Shown piece by piece: positions 27,625-37,316 of a stretch of 64,000 nt of DNA (positions are counted from its first letter, which is position 1; each line of letters starts with the position of its first letter). The translations under genes were made by a program, and so were the position numbers. The notes beneath the pieces were generated by a model, which was not told the DNA's origin, did no database searches, and saw only the letters and a list, made by a program, of their open reading frames with translations. The stretch is from Opitutaceae bacterium (lineage in GTDB: Bacteria > Verrucomicrobiota > Verrucomicrobiia > Opitutales > Opitutaceae), in the NCBI GenBank assembly GCA_027485815.1, contig JAIXQE010000147.1, positions 1-64,000 on the forward strand. Reading direction: 5' to 3'.

Positions 27625-29355
27625 TTACTCCACCACCGTGAGGGCCCGGCGAAAGACGGCCGGCGAGAGTCGTTCCGGCAACACGTGGGTTTCCCACAGG
27701 ACCACGGAACTCTCGCGACGCTGGTAGCGGGTGTCATCGGCGGCACGGGCGATGCGTTCCAAGGAGGCGGGCGCCTCCACGGTGGGCAGCGCCTGGTCCG
27801 TGAACAGCGTCGCGCGCTGCAGGACGGCGAGATACAGGCCGTCGCGCCGCCGTTCCGCCTGCAGGAACCGCAGGTAGGCGTCGAGACTCCGGAGCTCCGC
27901 GGCGGGAACCGCGCGGGGGCGCCCCGTCAGTTCATCGAGCACCCGACCCGGGGCGAGGACCACCTCAAGGGTGCGCCCGGACCATTCGGGAGCGACGGGG
28001 AGCGTCACGCTCAGGTGGGCGCCCTCTCCGCGGGAGTCGCGCCACGCGAGGTCGGCGGTCAGCTCGGCGCCCGGGCTGACGCTGGCCCGGGACAGGACGA
28101 ACCGCTCCACCGTGACTCCGGGCGGATCGCGCAGGGCTTCCACTTCCAGGTGGATCGATTCGGGAAAGGTCCGGGCCAGCGGATTCTGGAGTACCGCGCC
28201 CAGCGATTGGACGATCTCCCCCAGCGCCAGCGCGAAGCCCTGGCCGCCCGCGTGCAGCAGGTTCTGCCGCCACTGCTGCCCCCCGGGGAAAGTCAGGCGG
28301 CTGGCCACGCGAAAGCCCTCGTGGAACCCCGCGTCATTCGCGCCGAGCACGGCTTGGCTGATGCCCGCGCCGACCACCAGCGGAGCCAGTTGCGGATGCC
28401 GCGCGGCGGCAAAGCGCAGGGGTGCCACGCCGCCGGGCCGCGCGATCTCCACGGGAATCATCGCCGGTCCCGGACCCAGCTCGCCCGCCACCGCGGAAAG
28501 CCGGTCCTGCCGGATCGTGCCGATCACGGGTCCGATGTTCGCGACCTTCACCGACTGCATCTGCGAAGGCAGGATGGTCAGCACCTCGGCGTGGCACAGC
28601 GGCAGCGCCACCTCGCCCAAGCCGAGCAGGGGATGGCCGAAGGCCACGACCTCGCGGCCGCGGACCAGGGACACGGTGCCGGTGGCCGCCAGCGTGATGT
28701 CGCCGGTCGCCAGCGCCACCGCCACCGCGCCCCCGGGCGCCAGTCGCGGCTCCCCGTCGGCATTGCGGCCTTGGACCGAACTTGCGACGCCTCCCGGCAG
28801 GACCGGACCGATGCCGTGCTCCGCCAGCAGAGGGGCCAGCGCCGCGGCCGCGACCGGGGACAGCCCGGCGAGGCTGAAGGCGGGTTGCAGCGGGGAAGCC
28901 GGGGCGAGCCCGCTGGCTCCGCCACCGAGGCGAGGCGCCGGGGAGGGCAGGGCGCGCACCTCCTCGAGATCGGCGACCGGGGTGAAGCCCGCGTGTCGCA
29001 CGGTCTCAAAGCGCTGAATCTGGTAGCTGAGTGCCCCGGCCAGCTTGCCCTCGATGTAGAGGGGACTCCCGCTCATCCCGGCGACGGCGCCCATTGGTTG
29101 CACCCGCGGGTCGGTCAGTTCGCAGACGATCAGGGATTTGCCGGGCCCGAGGCCGTTCTGGATCACTCCGGTGACCACGACGCCGAAGGGCTCCGGTTCG
29201 GTGCCACGGAACACCGTCCAGACTTCCCCGCGCTGGCCCGGCCTCAGATCCGCTAGAGCCAGCAGCGGGGCATCCGCCGGCGGGGCCGCGAGCAGCGTCG
29301 CGGTGCCGGCCAGCACGGCCGCGAGCCACCGGGAATCAAAGGCCCGCGATCGCAT
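27625..29355 (-). CDS. SpoIVB/S55-type peptidase domain protein, secreted
   Basis: A 576-residue exported protein. From the ATG at 29355 the N-terminus is a signal peptide ([20 protein letters not shown]). It contains the [19 protein letters not shown] motif (about residues 85-105) with the putative nucleophilic Ser, and a later [20 protein letters not shown] block with a conserved His, then [16 protein letters not shown]. This layout is the large S55-like family found in many non-spore-forming Gram-negatives; it does not imply sporulation. The C-terminal half is a beta-rich region of unknown role. It overlaps the 3' end of hemL by 20 nt, so translational coupling is plausible. Substrate unknown. 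Confidence 0.82.
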   Translation of the reverse strand: MRSRAFDSRWLAAVLAGTATLLAAPPADAPLLALADLRPGQRGEVWTVFRGTEPEPFGVVVTGVIQNGLGPGKSLIVCELTDPRVQPMGAVAGMSGSPLYIEGKLAGALSYQIQRFETVRHAGFTPVADLEEVRALPSPAPRLGGGASGLAPASPLQPAFSLAGLSPVAAAALAPLLAEHGIGPVLPGGVASSVQGRNADGEPRLAPGGAVAVALATGDITLAATGTVSLVRGREVVAFGHPLLGLGEVALPLCHAEVLTILPSQMQSVKVANIGPVIGTIRQDRLSAVAGELGPGPAMIPVEIARPGGVAPLRFAAARHPQLAPLVVGAGISQAVLGANDAGFHEGFRVASRLTFPGGQQWRQNLLHAGGQGFALALGEIVQSLGAVLQNPLARTFPESIHLEVEALRDPPGVTVERFVLSRASVSPGAELTADLAWRDSRGEGAHLSVTLPVAPEWSGRTLEVVLAPGRVLDELTGRPRAVPAAELRSLDAYLRFLQAERRRDGLYLAVLQRATLFTDQALPTVEAPASLERIARAADDTRYQRRESSVVLWETHVLPERLSPAVFRRALTVVE

Positions 29356-30613
29356 CACTGAGGACCGCGCAGGCCTGATCGATGTCGCGACCCTCGTGGG
29401 CCGTGCTGAGGAAACCGGCCTCGTACGCGCTCGGCGCGAGGTAAACCCCGCGGTCCAGGCAGAAATGGAAGAGCCGCGCGAAGAGCTTGGCGTCGGAGCG
29501 CAGCGCGGAGTCGTAGTCCCGCACCGGATCCGGGTTGAAGAACAGGCTGAACATCGAGCCGCGCTGCGGGAACTGCACCGGCAGACCCTTGGCCCGCGCC
29601 GCGTCCAGCACCGCCTGGCGCAGCTGGCCGCCGAGGCGTTCCAGCCGCTGATAGGGTTCATCGGTGGCCAGCATCCGCAGGCTGGCAATGCCCGCGGCCA
29701 TCGCGAGCGGGTTGCCGCTCAAAGTGCCCGCCTGGTACACCGGACCCAGCGGCGCAAGGTGGTCCATCACGTCCGCCCGGCCGCCGAACGCGCCCACCGG
29801 CAGGCCGCCGCCGATGATCTTTCCGAGGCAGGTCAGGTCGGGCGTGATCCCCTCGAGTTCCTGGACGCCGCCGCGCGCGAGGCGGAATCCGGTCATCACC
29901 TCATCGAAGATCAGCAGCGCCCCGTGGCGGCGGGTCACCTCGCGGGTGAACGCGAGATAGCCCGGATCCGGCGCGATGAAGCCCACGTTGCCGCAGCAGG
30001 GCTCGAGGATCACCGCCGCGATCTCCCCCGGGTGCGCTGCGAAGGCGGTTTCCAGCGCCGCCGGGTCATTGTAGGGCAACACCAGCGTCTCCCGCGCGAA
30101 CGCCGCCGGGACGCCGGCGCTGTCGGGATGTCCGTGCGTGAGCGCCCCGGAGCCCGCCTTGATCAGCAGCGAATCCGAGTGGCCGTGGTAGCACCCGGAG
30201 AACTTGATGATCTTGTCGCGTCCGGTGAACCCCCGCGCGAGCCGCAGCGCCGACATCGTCGCCTCGGTGCCGCTGTTGCACATCCGCACCTTCCGGATCG
30301 ACGGCACGTAGCGCGTGATGAGCTCCGCCATCTCGACCTCCAACGGATTGGGCGTGCCGAAGGACGTCCCCGCGTCGAGGGCCTCCGCGAGCGCCGCGCG
30401 GATCACGGGATGATTGTGTCCGTGGATCGCCGGACCCCAGGTGCAGACGAAGTCGATCAGCTCGCGCCCGTCGGCGGTGACGAGCCGGGCGCCGCGCGCC
30501 GCCCGCGTGAAGAACGGGGCGCCCCCGACGGAGCGGAAGGCGCGCACGGGCGAGTTGACGCCGCCCGGAATCAGTTCCCGGGCGCGGGCGAAGAGGTCGG
30601 TGGAGGAAGTCAT
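29336..30613 (-). CDS. hemL: Glutamate-1-semialdehyde 2,1-aminomutase
   Basis: A 425-residue PLP enzyme converting glutamate-1-semialdehyde to 5-aminolevulinate in the C5 route to haem. Clear family segments are the N-terminal [48 protein letters not shown], the PLP lysine in [17 protein letters not shown] (about residue 265) and [16 protein letters not shown]. Full length for the family (about 425-430). It follows nadE by 7 nt and overlaps the S55-type gene. Confidence 0.97.
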   Translation of the reverse strand: MTSSTDLFARARELIPGGVNSPVRAFRSVGGAPFFTRAARGARLVTADGRELIDFVCTWGPAIHGHNHPVIRAALAEALDAGTSFGTPNPLEVEMAELITRYVPSIRKVRMCNSGTEATMSALRLARGFTGRDKIIKFSGCYHGHSDSLLIKAGSGALTHGHPDSAGVPAAFARETLVLPYNDPAALETAFAAHPGEIAAVILEPCCGNVGFIAPDPGYLAFTREVTRRHGALLIFDEVMTGFRLARGGVQELEGITPDLTCLGKIIGGGLPVGAFGGRADVMDHLAPLGPVYQAGTLSGNPLAMAAGIASLRMLATDEPYQRLERLGGQLRQAVLDAARAKGLPVQFPQRGSMFSLFFNPDPVRDYDSALRSDAKLFARLFHFCLDRGVYLAPSAYEAGFLSTAHEGRDIDQACAVLSDAIAGL

Positions 30614-30620
30614 CGGGAAA

Positions 30621-32270
30621 TCAGCCGGCGTAACGGTGCACGATCGGGATGCGGCGGCCGACGCCGAAGGCCAGGGGCGTCACCTTCAGCCCCGGCGCGG
30701 CCTGCTTCCGCTTGTACTCGCTGGCGTCCACCTTGCGGGCGACGTCCCGGACCATCGCCTCCGGGAAACCGCGGTCGACGAGTTCCCGGCGGGAGAGTCC
30801 CTCCTCGACGTAGCCGGCCAGGAGCGCATCGAGCGTGTCGTAAGGGGGCAGGGAATCCTGGTCGGTCTGGCCCGGTCGCAACTCCGCGCTCGGCGGCTTC
30901 TCGATCGTGGAGCGCGGAATGATTTCCCGCTCGCGGTTGATCCAGCGCGCCAGGGCGTAGACCTGGGTCTTGTAGACGTCGCTGATCACCGCGAGGCCGC
31001 CGCACATGTCCCCGTAAAGGGTGCAGTAACCCACGGCCATCTCGCTCTTGTTGCCCGTGGTCAGCAGCAGGGCGCCGAATTTGTTCGAGAGGGCCATCAT
31101 CAGCAGGCCACGGGTCCGGGCCTGCAGGTTCTCCTCGGTCACGTCCGGGGCGCGGCCGGCGAATACCGGGGCGAGGGCGGCCTCGGCTCCCGTCACGATG
31201 CCGGCGATCGGAATGGTCTCGCAGCGGATCCCAAGGTTCGCGGCCAACTCCTGCGCATCCGTGCGGGAGTGCGCGGAGGAGATCGCGGAGGGCAGGGAGA
31301 CGCCGATGACCTGGTCCGGGCCGAAGGCTGCCGCCGCGATGACGCCGACCACGGCGGAATCGATGCCCCCCGAGAGGGCGACCAGCGCGCGGCGAAAGCC
31401 GCTCTTTTGGGCGTAGTCCCGCAATCCGAGGACCAGCGCCGCGAAGAGGTCCGCCGCGGCCTCCGCGGGGGGCGGCGCCTCCTCCGGCGCGGACAGGCCC
31501 GGCGGGGGCAGCGTCACCACCCGCAGGTCCTCCCGGAACGCGGCGAGGCTCGCGAGCGTGCGGCCCGCCGCGTCCGCCAGCAGGCTCCGGCCGTCGAAGA
31601 TGAGCTCATCGTTGCCACCCACCGCGTTCACGTAGGCCACGGGGCAGCCGAGCCGGCGCGCGGCGTCCGCGACCACGATCCGCCGCCGCACGTCTTCCTT
31701 GCCCACACACCACGGGCTGGCGGAAAGGTTCACCATCAGGTCGCAGCGCTCGGCCGCGAGATGCTCCAGCGGCAGCGGTCCGGGATAGCGCCTGGGACCG
31801 AGCTCGGGGGTGGTCCAGATGTCCTCGCAGAGCGTCACGCCGATGCGCCGGCCCGCGTGGGTGATCACCAGCGGCCTCGGCGCCGCCTCGAAGTAGCGGT
31901 CCTCGTCGAACACGTCGTAGGTCGGCAGCAGGCACTTGCGCGCCATCGCCTCGATCCGCCCGTTCCGGCAGAAGGCGGCGGCGTTGAAGTACGGCCGGCC
32001 GGCGCCCGTGGCGTTCGGCTCAACGGTCCCGACGAGGGCCGGCACGTCGCCGATCCCCGCCGCAATCTCCGTGAGGGAGGCTGCCACGTCCGGCACGAAG
32101 CCGCGGCGGAACAGGAGGTCCCGCGGCGGATAGCCGCAGGCGGCCAGCTCCGGGAACACCACCAGCTCCGCGCCCCGCGCCACGAGCGCGGCGTAAGCTT
32201 CGAGGATCAGCCGGCGGTTGCCGGCCAGGTCGCCCACGGTGGGATTGATTTGCGCGAGTCCGAGTCGCAT
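30621..32270 (-). CDS. nadE: Glutamine-dependent NAD+ synthetase
   Basis: A 549-residue two-domain enzyme making NAD+ from deamido-NAD with ammonia from glutamine. The N-terminal nitrilase-type glutaminase has the triad Glu41 ([11 protein letters not shown]), Lys112 ([13 protein letters not shown]) and Cys148 (VTLCEDIW). The C-terminal synthetase has the PP-loop SGGIDSA (300-306), LLTTGNKSE and the [20 protein letters not shown] motif. I chose the ATG at 32270 ([13 protein letters not shown]); upstream codons to 32315 add unconserved residues. It is the first gene of a run with hemL and the S55 gene. Confidence 0.97.
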   Translation of the reverse strand: MRLGLAQINPTVGDLAGNRRLILEAYAALVARGAELVVFPELAACGYPPRDLLFRRGFVPDVAASLTEIAAGIGDVPALVGTVEPNATGAGRPYFNAAAFCRNGRIEAMARKCLLPTYDVFDEDRYFEAAPRPLVITHAGRRIGVTLCEDIWTTPELGPRRYPGPLPLEHLAAERCDLMVNLSASPWCVGKEDVRRRIVVADAARRLGCPVAYVNAVGGNDELIFDGRSLLADAAGRTLASLAAFREDLRVVTLPPPGLSAPEEAPPPAEAAADLFAALVLGLRDYAQKSGFRRALVALSGGIDSAVVGVIAAAAFGPDQVIGVSLPSAISSAHSRTDAQELAANLGIRCETIPIAGIVTGAEAALAPVFAGRAPDVTEENLQARTRGLLMMALSNKFGALLLTTGNKSEMAVGYCTLYGDMCGGLAVISDVYKTQVYALARWINREREIIPRSTIEKPPSAELRPGQTDQDSLPPYDTLDALLAGYVEEGLSRRELVDRGFPEAMVRDVARKVDASEYKRKQAAPGLKVTPLAFGVGRRIPIVHRYAG

Positions 32271-32363
32271 CGAACGGGTCAGCTTGAGGGCTTTGCCGCG
32301 CGTGACAACCCGCAACCCGGGCTTGCAGCGTCCCGCTCCGGCGGCGTTTGCTCACGCTGTCGC

Positions 32364-33674
32364 ATGCGCTTCCCCCGCGTCCCCGCTCTCCTCCTGCTCG
32401 GCCTGCTCCGCCTCCCGCTCCCGGCCGCCGAGGGCGGGGCGCTGACGCTCGAGGAGGCGCTCGCCGCGGTCGAGCGGGTGAGCCTCACAGTGCTGCTCAG
32501 CCGCGAATCGGCGGTGCAGGCCCTTGAGGCCGCCCACCAGCAGCGCGCCGCAAACCTACCAAACCTTTCCGCCTCGCTCCAGCAGCGCCGGTCCCAAGGC
32601 GTCAGCATCGCCACGGTTGTGGTCACCTCCGGCCGGCCTGCGAACCGGTTCGACGCCCTCCTCACCGGTTCCTACGCCCTCTACAATCCCAGCCTGCGCG
32701 TCCTCGCCGAGGCCTCACGCACCGGCGCCGAGGTGGCCCGCGCCAACCAGGCGGCCGCCCTGCAGGCGGTCCTCGCCGACGTCGCGGGCGGTTACTTCCT
32801 GAATTTGCGCAACCTCCGCCGCCGCGAGGTGCTCGACGCCAACATCGCCCGCGCCCAGGCCTTGCTCGGGCTGGCGCGGAGCCAATTCGCCGCCGGCGTG
32901 GCGACCCAGATCGACGTCACCCGCGCCGAGGCCCAGCTCGCCCTCGCCGAACAGGCCCGACTGCAGCACGACACCGCCGTGCTGCAGAGCCAGTTGCTGC
33001 TCCAGCGGATTCTGGACCTGCCACCGGGCCGGCCGCTGCAGCTGGCCGGCTTCGAGGTCCGCCGCGTGCCCGGCACCCTGCAGGCCCTCGGGGAGGAGGG
33101 AACCGCTTTCGAGCGTCGCGCGGAACACCTCGCCGCCCGCCTCGCGGTCGATCAATCCCGCCTGAATGTCCGCGCCGCCGAGCGTGAACGCTGGCCCGCG
33201 CTTTCGCTCAGCGGCAACTTCGGCGTGGCCTCGCCCCGGTTCGATGACGGCGGCAAGCAGGAGCAGTGGGCCTTCGGGGTGGGCGTCGCGATGCCCGTGT
33301 TCGACGGGTTCCGCCTCAGCGCGAGCCGGCGGAGCGCTCAGTCGCGCCTGCGCTCCCAGGAAGCCCGATTGCACCATCTCGAACTGCAGATCTCCGCCGA
33401 ACTCCGGCTCGCGGCCCAGGACGCCACCTCCCGGCACGCCCAGGTGGCCGTCGCGGAGAAGGGCCTCGGACTCTCCCGGGAGGAACTCCGCCTCGCGCAG
33501 CAACGCTACCAGCAGGGCGTGGCGGACAACCGGGAGGTGGTCGAGGCGCAGAATCGTCTCGCCCAGGCGGAGGACAACCTGGTCGAGGCCGTCCACCAGT
33601 ATAACCTGAGCCGCGTTGAGCTCGCCCGCGCCCGCGGCGACGTCCGCACCATCCTCGCGGAACGCGCCCCGTGA
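32364..33674 (+). CDS. TolC-family outer-membrane efflux/secretion protein
   Basis: A 436-residue TolC-like outer-membrane channel protein. Signal peptide at 1-23 (VPALLLLGLLRLPLPAAE), then LTLEEALAAVE at the start of the first helical repeat. The two-fold helical hairpin pattern is visible: NLPNLSASLQQRRSQG with RSQFAAGVATQIDVTRAEAQ, and LSGNFGVASP with QQRYQQGVADNREVVEAQNR. The usual partners (membrane-fusion protein and inner-membrane pump) are not adjacent. The next gene, Maf, overlaps by 4 nt. Confidence 0.93.
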   Translation: MRFPRVPALLLLGLLRLPLPAAEGGALTLEEALAAVERVSLTVLLSRESAVQALEAAHQQRAANLPNLSASLQQRRSQGVSIATVVVTSGRPANRFDALLTGSYALYNPSLRVLAEASRTGAEVARANQAAALQAVLADVAGGYFLNLRNLRRREVLDANIARAQALLGLARSQFAAGVATQIDVTRAEAQLALAEQARLQHDTAVLQSQLLLQRILDLPPGRPLQLAGFEVRRVPGTLQALGEEGTAFERRAEHLAARLAVDQSRLNVRAAERERWPALSLSGNFGVASPRFDDGGKQEQWAFGVGVAMPVFDGFRLSASRRSAQSRLRSQEARLHHLELQISAELRLAAQDATSRHAQVAVAEKGLGLSREELRLAQQRYQQGVADNREVVEAQNRLAQAEDNLVEAVHQYNLSRVELARARGDVRTILAERAP

Positions 33675-34282
33675 CGCCGGATCCCGCCGGTCTCATCCTC
33701 GCCTCGGCCTCGCCGCGGCGGCAGGAACTGCTGGCCCGCCTCGGCCTGCCGTTCTCCGTGGTCGTCGCGGCGGTGACGGAGGACGAGACGCCGGACGCCG
33801 ATCCCCGCCGGCTCGTCGCCCACAACGCCGCCCTCAAGGCGGCGTGGGTCGCGGCCCGGTTCCCCGCGGCCACCGTCCTCGGCGCGGACACCACCGTGTG
33901 CCTCGATGGCCACGTGCTCAACAAACCGGCCGACGCGGCCGCCGCCCGCGCGATGCTCCGGCGACTCAGCGGGCGGACCCACTCGGTCCACACCGGTCTC
34001 GCGCTCCGCCGGGGGCGGGACGCCCTGACGGTCGACATCGTGGTCGACAGCGCGGTCCGCTTCCGCACCCTCGACGAGTCCACCATCGAGGCTTACCTCG
34101 CCTGCGTCCACACCCTCGACAAGGCGGGCGGGTACGCGATCCAGGAGCACCCCGAACTGATCATCGCGGGGTACGAGGGCTCCCTCACGAACATCATCGG
34201 CTTGCCGCTGTCGGAGACGAAACAGATTTTGACGCGCGCCGGCCTCGCCGCAGACTTTTCCGCTTCCGGCACGTCCCTGTGA
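33671..34282 (+). CDS. maf: Maf-family nucleoside triphosphate pyrophosphatase
   Basis: A 203-residue house-cleaning NTP pyrophosphatase of the Maf/YhdE family. It has the N-terminal LILASASPRRQELLARLG signature, the catalytic region GADTTVCLDGHVLNKP, and GRTHSVHTGLALRR plus KAGGYAIQEHPELIIAGYEG. The GTG start overlaps the TolC-like stop as GTGA. It is followed after 7 nt by a TonB-like gene. Confidence 0.95.
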   Translation: MTPDPAGLILASASPRRQELLARLGLPFSVVVAAVTEDETPDADPRRLVAHNAALKAAWVAARFPAATVLGADTTVCLDGHVLNKPADAAAARAMLRRLSGRTHSVHTGLALRRGRDALTVDIVVDSAVRFRTLDESTIEAYLACVHTLDKAGGYAIQEHPELIIAGYEGSLTNIIGLPLSETKQILTRAGLAADFSASGTSL

Positions 34283-34289
34283 TCCGACC

Positions 34290-35414
34290 ATGACGAGCGA
34301 CACCATCCTCCGGCCCCCGCCGCTGACCGTGCTGCGGCGGGCGGTGGTCCGCGGTTGGCAGGATCCCGACACCCGCTCCGTGCTGATCGGGGTCCTCGGG
34401 GTGATCCTGATCCATCTGCTGCTTTGGCTGCTGGGGCCTGCGGTGCTGAGCTTCGAGCCAGTGCCCGTGGCGGCCCGTCCGGAGTCCACGGTGCGGGATT
34501 TTTCCATCGAACTGGAGCCGGAGGTCAAGGTGGAGCCGCAGCCCAAGCCCGCGGATCCGTTCCGCTTCGTCGAGACCAACCCGGAGGCGCCGGAGAACGT
34601 CCCGGATAAGACCAATAATTTCGCCGCCCAGAACCAGCAGGTCGCTCAGGAAAAGCCCACGCCCGAAGGTCGCAGCGACCGCCCCGCGCTCGAGGGCCGC
34701 ACCGACCTCGAGTCCACCCAGATCGTCAGCGGGAGGCTGACCCAGCCGCAGGAATTCACCCCGGCGCCGCCGCCCCCGACCGAGGCTCCGCCCGCCCCCG
34801 AGGTGGTGGCCGCGCCGCGCCGCGAACAGAACCCGCTTTCCGGTGTCGAGAAGGTCGAAGGCGATAACCGCGAGGGTTACGGGAGCAGCTTGGCCAAGCG
34901 CCTCGACCGCGCCGAGGCGGTGCCGGAACGCGTGGAGGGAACCAAGGAAGGGGAGGGCGCCACCGCCCAGCAGGCCCCGCGCCCGGCGATTGACCCCCGG
35001 CGCCCGCAGCCCCGGCCGCAGTTGGTGAAGACGATCCAGACCCGCCCGGCGATCCTCGCGGAAAACAAGTTCGGGACCACCAATATCGGCCCCACGGCGG
35101 TCGATGCGCGCTGGAGTAACTACGGCGCGTACCTCCAGCGGATGATCGACTCGGTGCAGATCCAATGGGAGCGCATCGTCATCGAGCAGAAGGCGAACCC
35201 GGTCGGCGGGAGCTCGGTCACGGTCAAGTTCGTGATGAACGACGAGGGCCGCATCGTCGACATCGGCGTCGAGAACTCCACCGCGAACGACACCGCCACC
35301 CGCGCCTGCGTGAGCGCGATCACCGACCGGATGCCGTACGGCCCGTGGACGGATGACATGAAGGCGGTCCTCGGCGACCGGCAGCAGATGACGTTCACGT
35401 TTTACTACCAGTGA
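34290..35414 (+). CDS. TonB-like periplasm-spanning protein
   Basis: A 374-residue protein with one N-terminal transmembrane helix (SVLIGVLGVILIHLLLWLLG, about 30-49), a long Pro/Glu-rich periplasmic spacer (EPEVKVEPQPKPADP, PPPPTEAPPAPEV; about 65-230) and a C-terminal TonB-type domain (about 275-374: YLQRMIDSVQIQWERI, VKFVMNDEGRIVDIGVENST, MTFTFYYQ). This is the TonB/TolA architecture, transducing proton-motive force to the outer membrane. No exbB/exbD is adjacent. The downstream pseudouridine synthase overlaps by 4 nt. Confidence 0.8.
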   Translation: MTSDTILRPPPLTVLRRAVVRGWQDPDTRSVLIGVLGVILIHLLLWLLGPAVLSFEPVPVAARPESTVRDFSIELEPEVKVEPQPKPADPFRFVETNPEAPENVPDKTNNFAAQNQQVAQEKPTPEGRSDRPALEGRTDLESTQIVSGRLTQPQEFTPAPPPPTEAPPAPEVVAAPRREQNPLSGVEKVEGDNREGYGSSLAKRLDRAEAVPERVEGTKEGEGATAQQAPRPAIDPRRPQPRPQLVKTIQTRPAILAENKFGTTNIGPTAVDARWSNYGAYLQRMIDSVQIQWERIVIEQKANPVGGSSVTVKFVMNDEGRIVDIGVENSTANDTATRACVSAITDRMPYGPWTDDMKAVLGDRQQMTFTFYYQ

Positions 35415-36169
35415 GCGGCACGCCGGACACCGCCGATCTTCCGTTGGGCCGCGGCGTCACGCTCGTGCACGTGGATGCGCAGGGCGTGCTCGCCTTCGCC
35501 AAGCCGGCCGGGTTGCTCTCGCATCCCAACGAGGCCGGGGACGAGCCGCGTTCCACGCTGCGGGCCCGCTATGATCTGGAGGCGGAGGCCTACGAGTGGG
35601 AGCCGTCCGCCGGCGGGCCGGTGCGCCGCTGCTGGTTGCTCAACCGGATCGACTCCGCCACCTCGGGCGTGCTCCTCGGCTGCCTGCGCGAGGATCTGGC
35701 GATCGAGATCCGGGCCCAGTTCCGCCGCAAGCAGGTGCGGAAGGTGTACTTCGCCCTCGTCTTCGGCGCCCCGCGGGTCCCGCTGGAGCTGTGGCGCGAC
35801 CTCCTGACGGTCGAGCGCCGCGAGGGCCGGTTGCGCACCTCCGCCCGCGGGGGCCACATTCCCGCGGAATGCCGGATGAGCGTCGCCCGCCGGGGCCTGC
35901 GCGAGCCCCGTGTGTCCCTGCTGCGGCTGGAGCCGCGGACCGGCCGCAGCCACCAGTTGCGGGTGCAGTGCGCGCAGCGCGGCCTGCCGATCGTCGGGGA
36001 TCAGACCTACGGGGATTTCCCGCGAAACCGCGAGTTCGCGCGCTCGGCCGGTACCCGCCGCCTCTTTCTCCACGCGGCCGAGACCAGCTTCGAGTACCAG
36101 TGGCAGGGCGCGCCCCATCCCTTCGCCGCCCGCGCGCCGGTGCCCCCCGAGTTCGAGCAGTCCCTCTGA
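35411..36169 (+). CDS. RluA-type pseudouridine synthase
   Basis: A 252-residue RNA pseudouridine synthase of the RluA family. The catalytic Asp lies in LLNRIDSATSGVLL, where the usual HRLD appears as NRID. Other family segments are LAFAKPAGLLSHP, KVYFALVFG, LRLEPRTGRSHQLRVQCAQRG and GDQTYG. There is no S4 domain. The GTG start overlaps the previous stop. The target uridine is unknown. Confidence 0.9.
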   Translation: MSGTPDTADLPLGRGVTLVHVDAQGVLAFAKPAGLLSHPNEAGDEPRSTLRARYDLEAEAYEWEPSAGGPVRRCWLLNRIDSATSGVLLGCLREDLAIEIRAQFRRKQVRKVYFALVFGAPRVPLELWRDLLTVERREGRLRTSARGGHIPAECRMSVARRGLREPRVSLLRLEPRTGRSHQLRVQCAQRGLPIVGDQTYGDFPRNREFARSAGTRRLFLHAAETSFEYQWQGAPHPFAARAPVPPEFEQSL

Positions 36170-36272
36170 GTCCGGCTCCTTGACGCGGAGCGGGCACGCC
36201 CGGCGCGACGCGAGCCCGGCGCGGCAAAAATCCGGTTTGTCCTCCGGCCCCGCCCGGTGCCACGCTCCCCGC

Positions 36273-37316
36273 ATGATTCTGCCCAAGTCCAACCGCCTGA
36301 CGCCGGCGCAACTCGCCGAGGTCACCGGGATCGTCGCCGAATTCGGCTGCACCATCCAGCCGATCATCGGCGCCCTCCGCACGATCTACGCGATCGTCGG
36401 CGACGAGCGGGACGACCTGATGATCAACCGGCTCGAAGGCCTCGATTACGTCGAGCGCATCGACCGCATCCAGTCGCCGTTCAAGCTGATGGACAAGCGC
36501 TCGGACCTCGCCAGCCACCGGATCCGCATCGGGGGCGTCACCCTCGGCGAGGAGCTCTTCGTGATCGCGGGGCCCTGCACCATTGATCCGAAGAACCCGA
36601 ACTATTTCTATGAAAGCGCCGCCGCGGTGAAGGAAGCCGGCGCCCAGATGATCCGGGGCGGAGTCTGGAAGCCGCGCACCAACCCGTACTCCTTCCAGGG
36701 GGACACGCGGTCGCTGGACATCCTGTTGGAGGGCGCGCGACGCACGGGACTCCCGGTCGACACCGAGGTGATGGAGGAGGCGCACATCGGCCTCGCGCTG
36801 GAGGCCGGCGTGACTTGCCTCCAAGTGGGCGCGCGCAACGCCCTCAATTATTCGCTGCTCCGCGCCATCGGCCGCGCGGTCGCCGGCCGGGAGACGGCCG
36901 TCCTGCTGAAGCGCAGCATCCACATGGGCCCGGTGAACGAGTTCATCTCGGCCGCCGAGTACATCGCCGCCTTCGGCAACCCCAACATTTTGCTCTGCCC
37001 GCGCGGCACCGCCCCGGGACTCGACGGCTACCGCAACCATCCCGACGAGAGCATCACGCCGCTCCTCAAGGAGAAGACGTGGGCCCCCGTGGTGGTCGAT
37101 CCCTCCCATTCGGTCGGCAAGGCGGCCTACGTGCCCGCCAGCGCCCTCGCCGCCGTGGCCTACGGGGCCGACGGCCTCTGCCTTGAGGCGCACGTCAGTC
37201 CCAGCCACGGCATCGGCGACGACCCGAAGCAGGCGCTGACGCCCGAGGGTCTGTCCGACACGATCCGGCAGGCGCGCGCCCTCTGGCGGCTGCGGCGCGG
37301 CGTCAAAGCAGGCTGA
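36273..37316 (+). CDS. aroF: 3-deoxy-7-phosphoheptulonate (DAHP) synthase, AroA-I-beta type
   Basis: A 347-residue enzyme joining phosphoenolpyruvate and erythrose 4-phosphate, the first step of the shikimate pathway. Residues 1-75 form a ferredoxin-like regulatory domain (TGIVAEFGCTIQPIIGALRT), as in Thermotoga-type enzymes, often the site of Tyr/Phe feedback. The TIM-barrel follows: VIAGPCTIDP, RGGVWKPRTNPYSFQG, LLKRSIHMGPVNEF, VVVDPSHSVGKAAYVP and EAHVSPSHGIGDDPKQALTP. The start is the ATG at 36273. The 3' end overlaps the 3' end of the convergent mutS gene by 14 bp. Confidence 0.95.
   Translation: MILPKSNRLTPAQLAEVTGIVAEFGCTIQPIIGALRTIYAIVGDERDDLMINRLEGLDYVERIDRIQSPFKLMDKRSDLASHRIRIGGVTLGEELFVIAGPCTIDPKNPNYFYESAAAVKEAGAQMIRGGVWKPRTNPYSFQGDTRSLDILLEGARRTGLPVDTEVMEEAHIGLALEAGVTCLQVGARNALNYSLLRAIGRAVAGRETAVLLKRSIHMGPVNEFISAAEYIAAFGNPNILLCPRGTAPGLDGYRNHPDESITPLLKEKTWAPVVVDPSHSVGKAAYVPASALAAVAYGADGLCLEAHVSPSHGIGDDPKQALTPEGLSDTIRQARALWRLRRGVKAG

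Noticed and set aside
25073-27697. A minus-strand open frame of about 874 codons opposite the 3' part of the giant gene
   Set aside because: Composition artefact; the plus-strand frame holds the recognisable repeats.
27625-29355. Evidence for sporulation from the SpoIVB-like domain
   Set aside because: The protein belongs to the broad S55-like family of Gram-negatives and no other sporulation gene is present.
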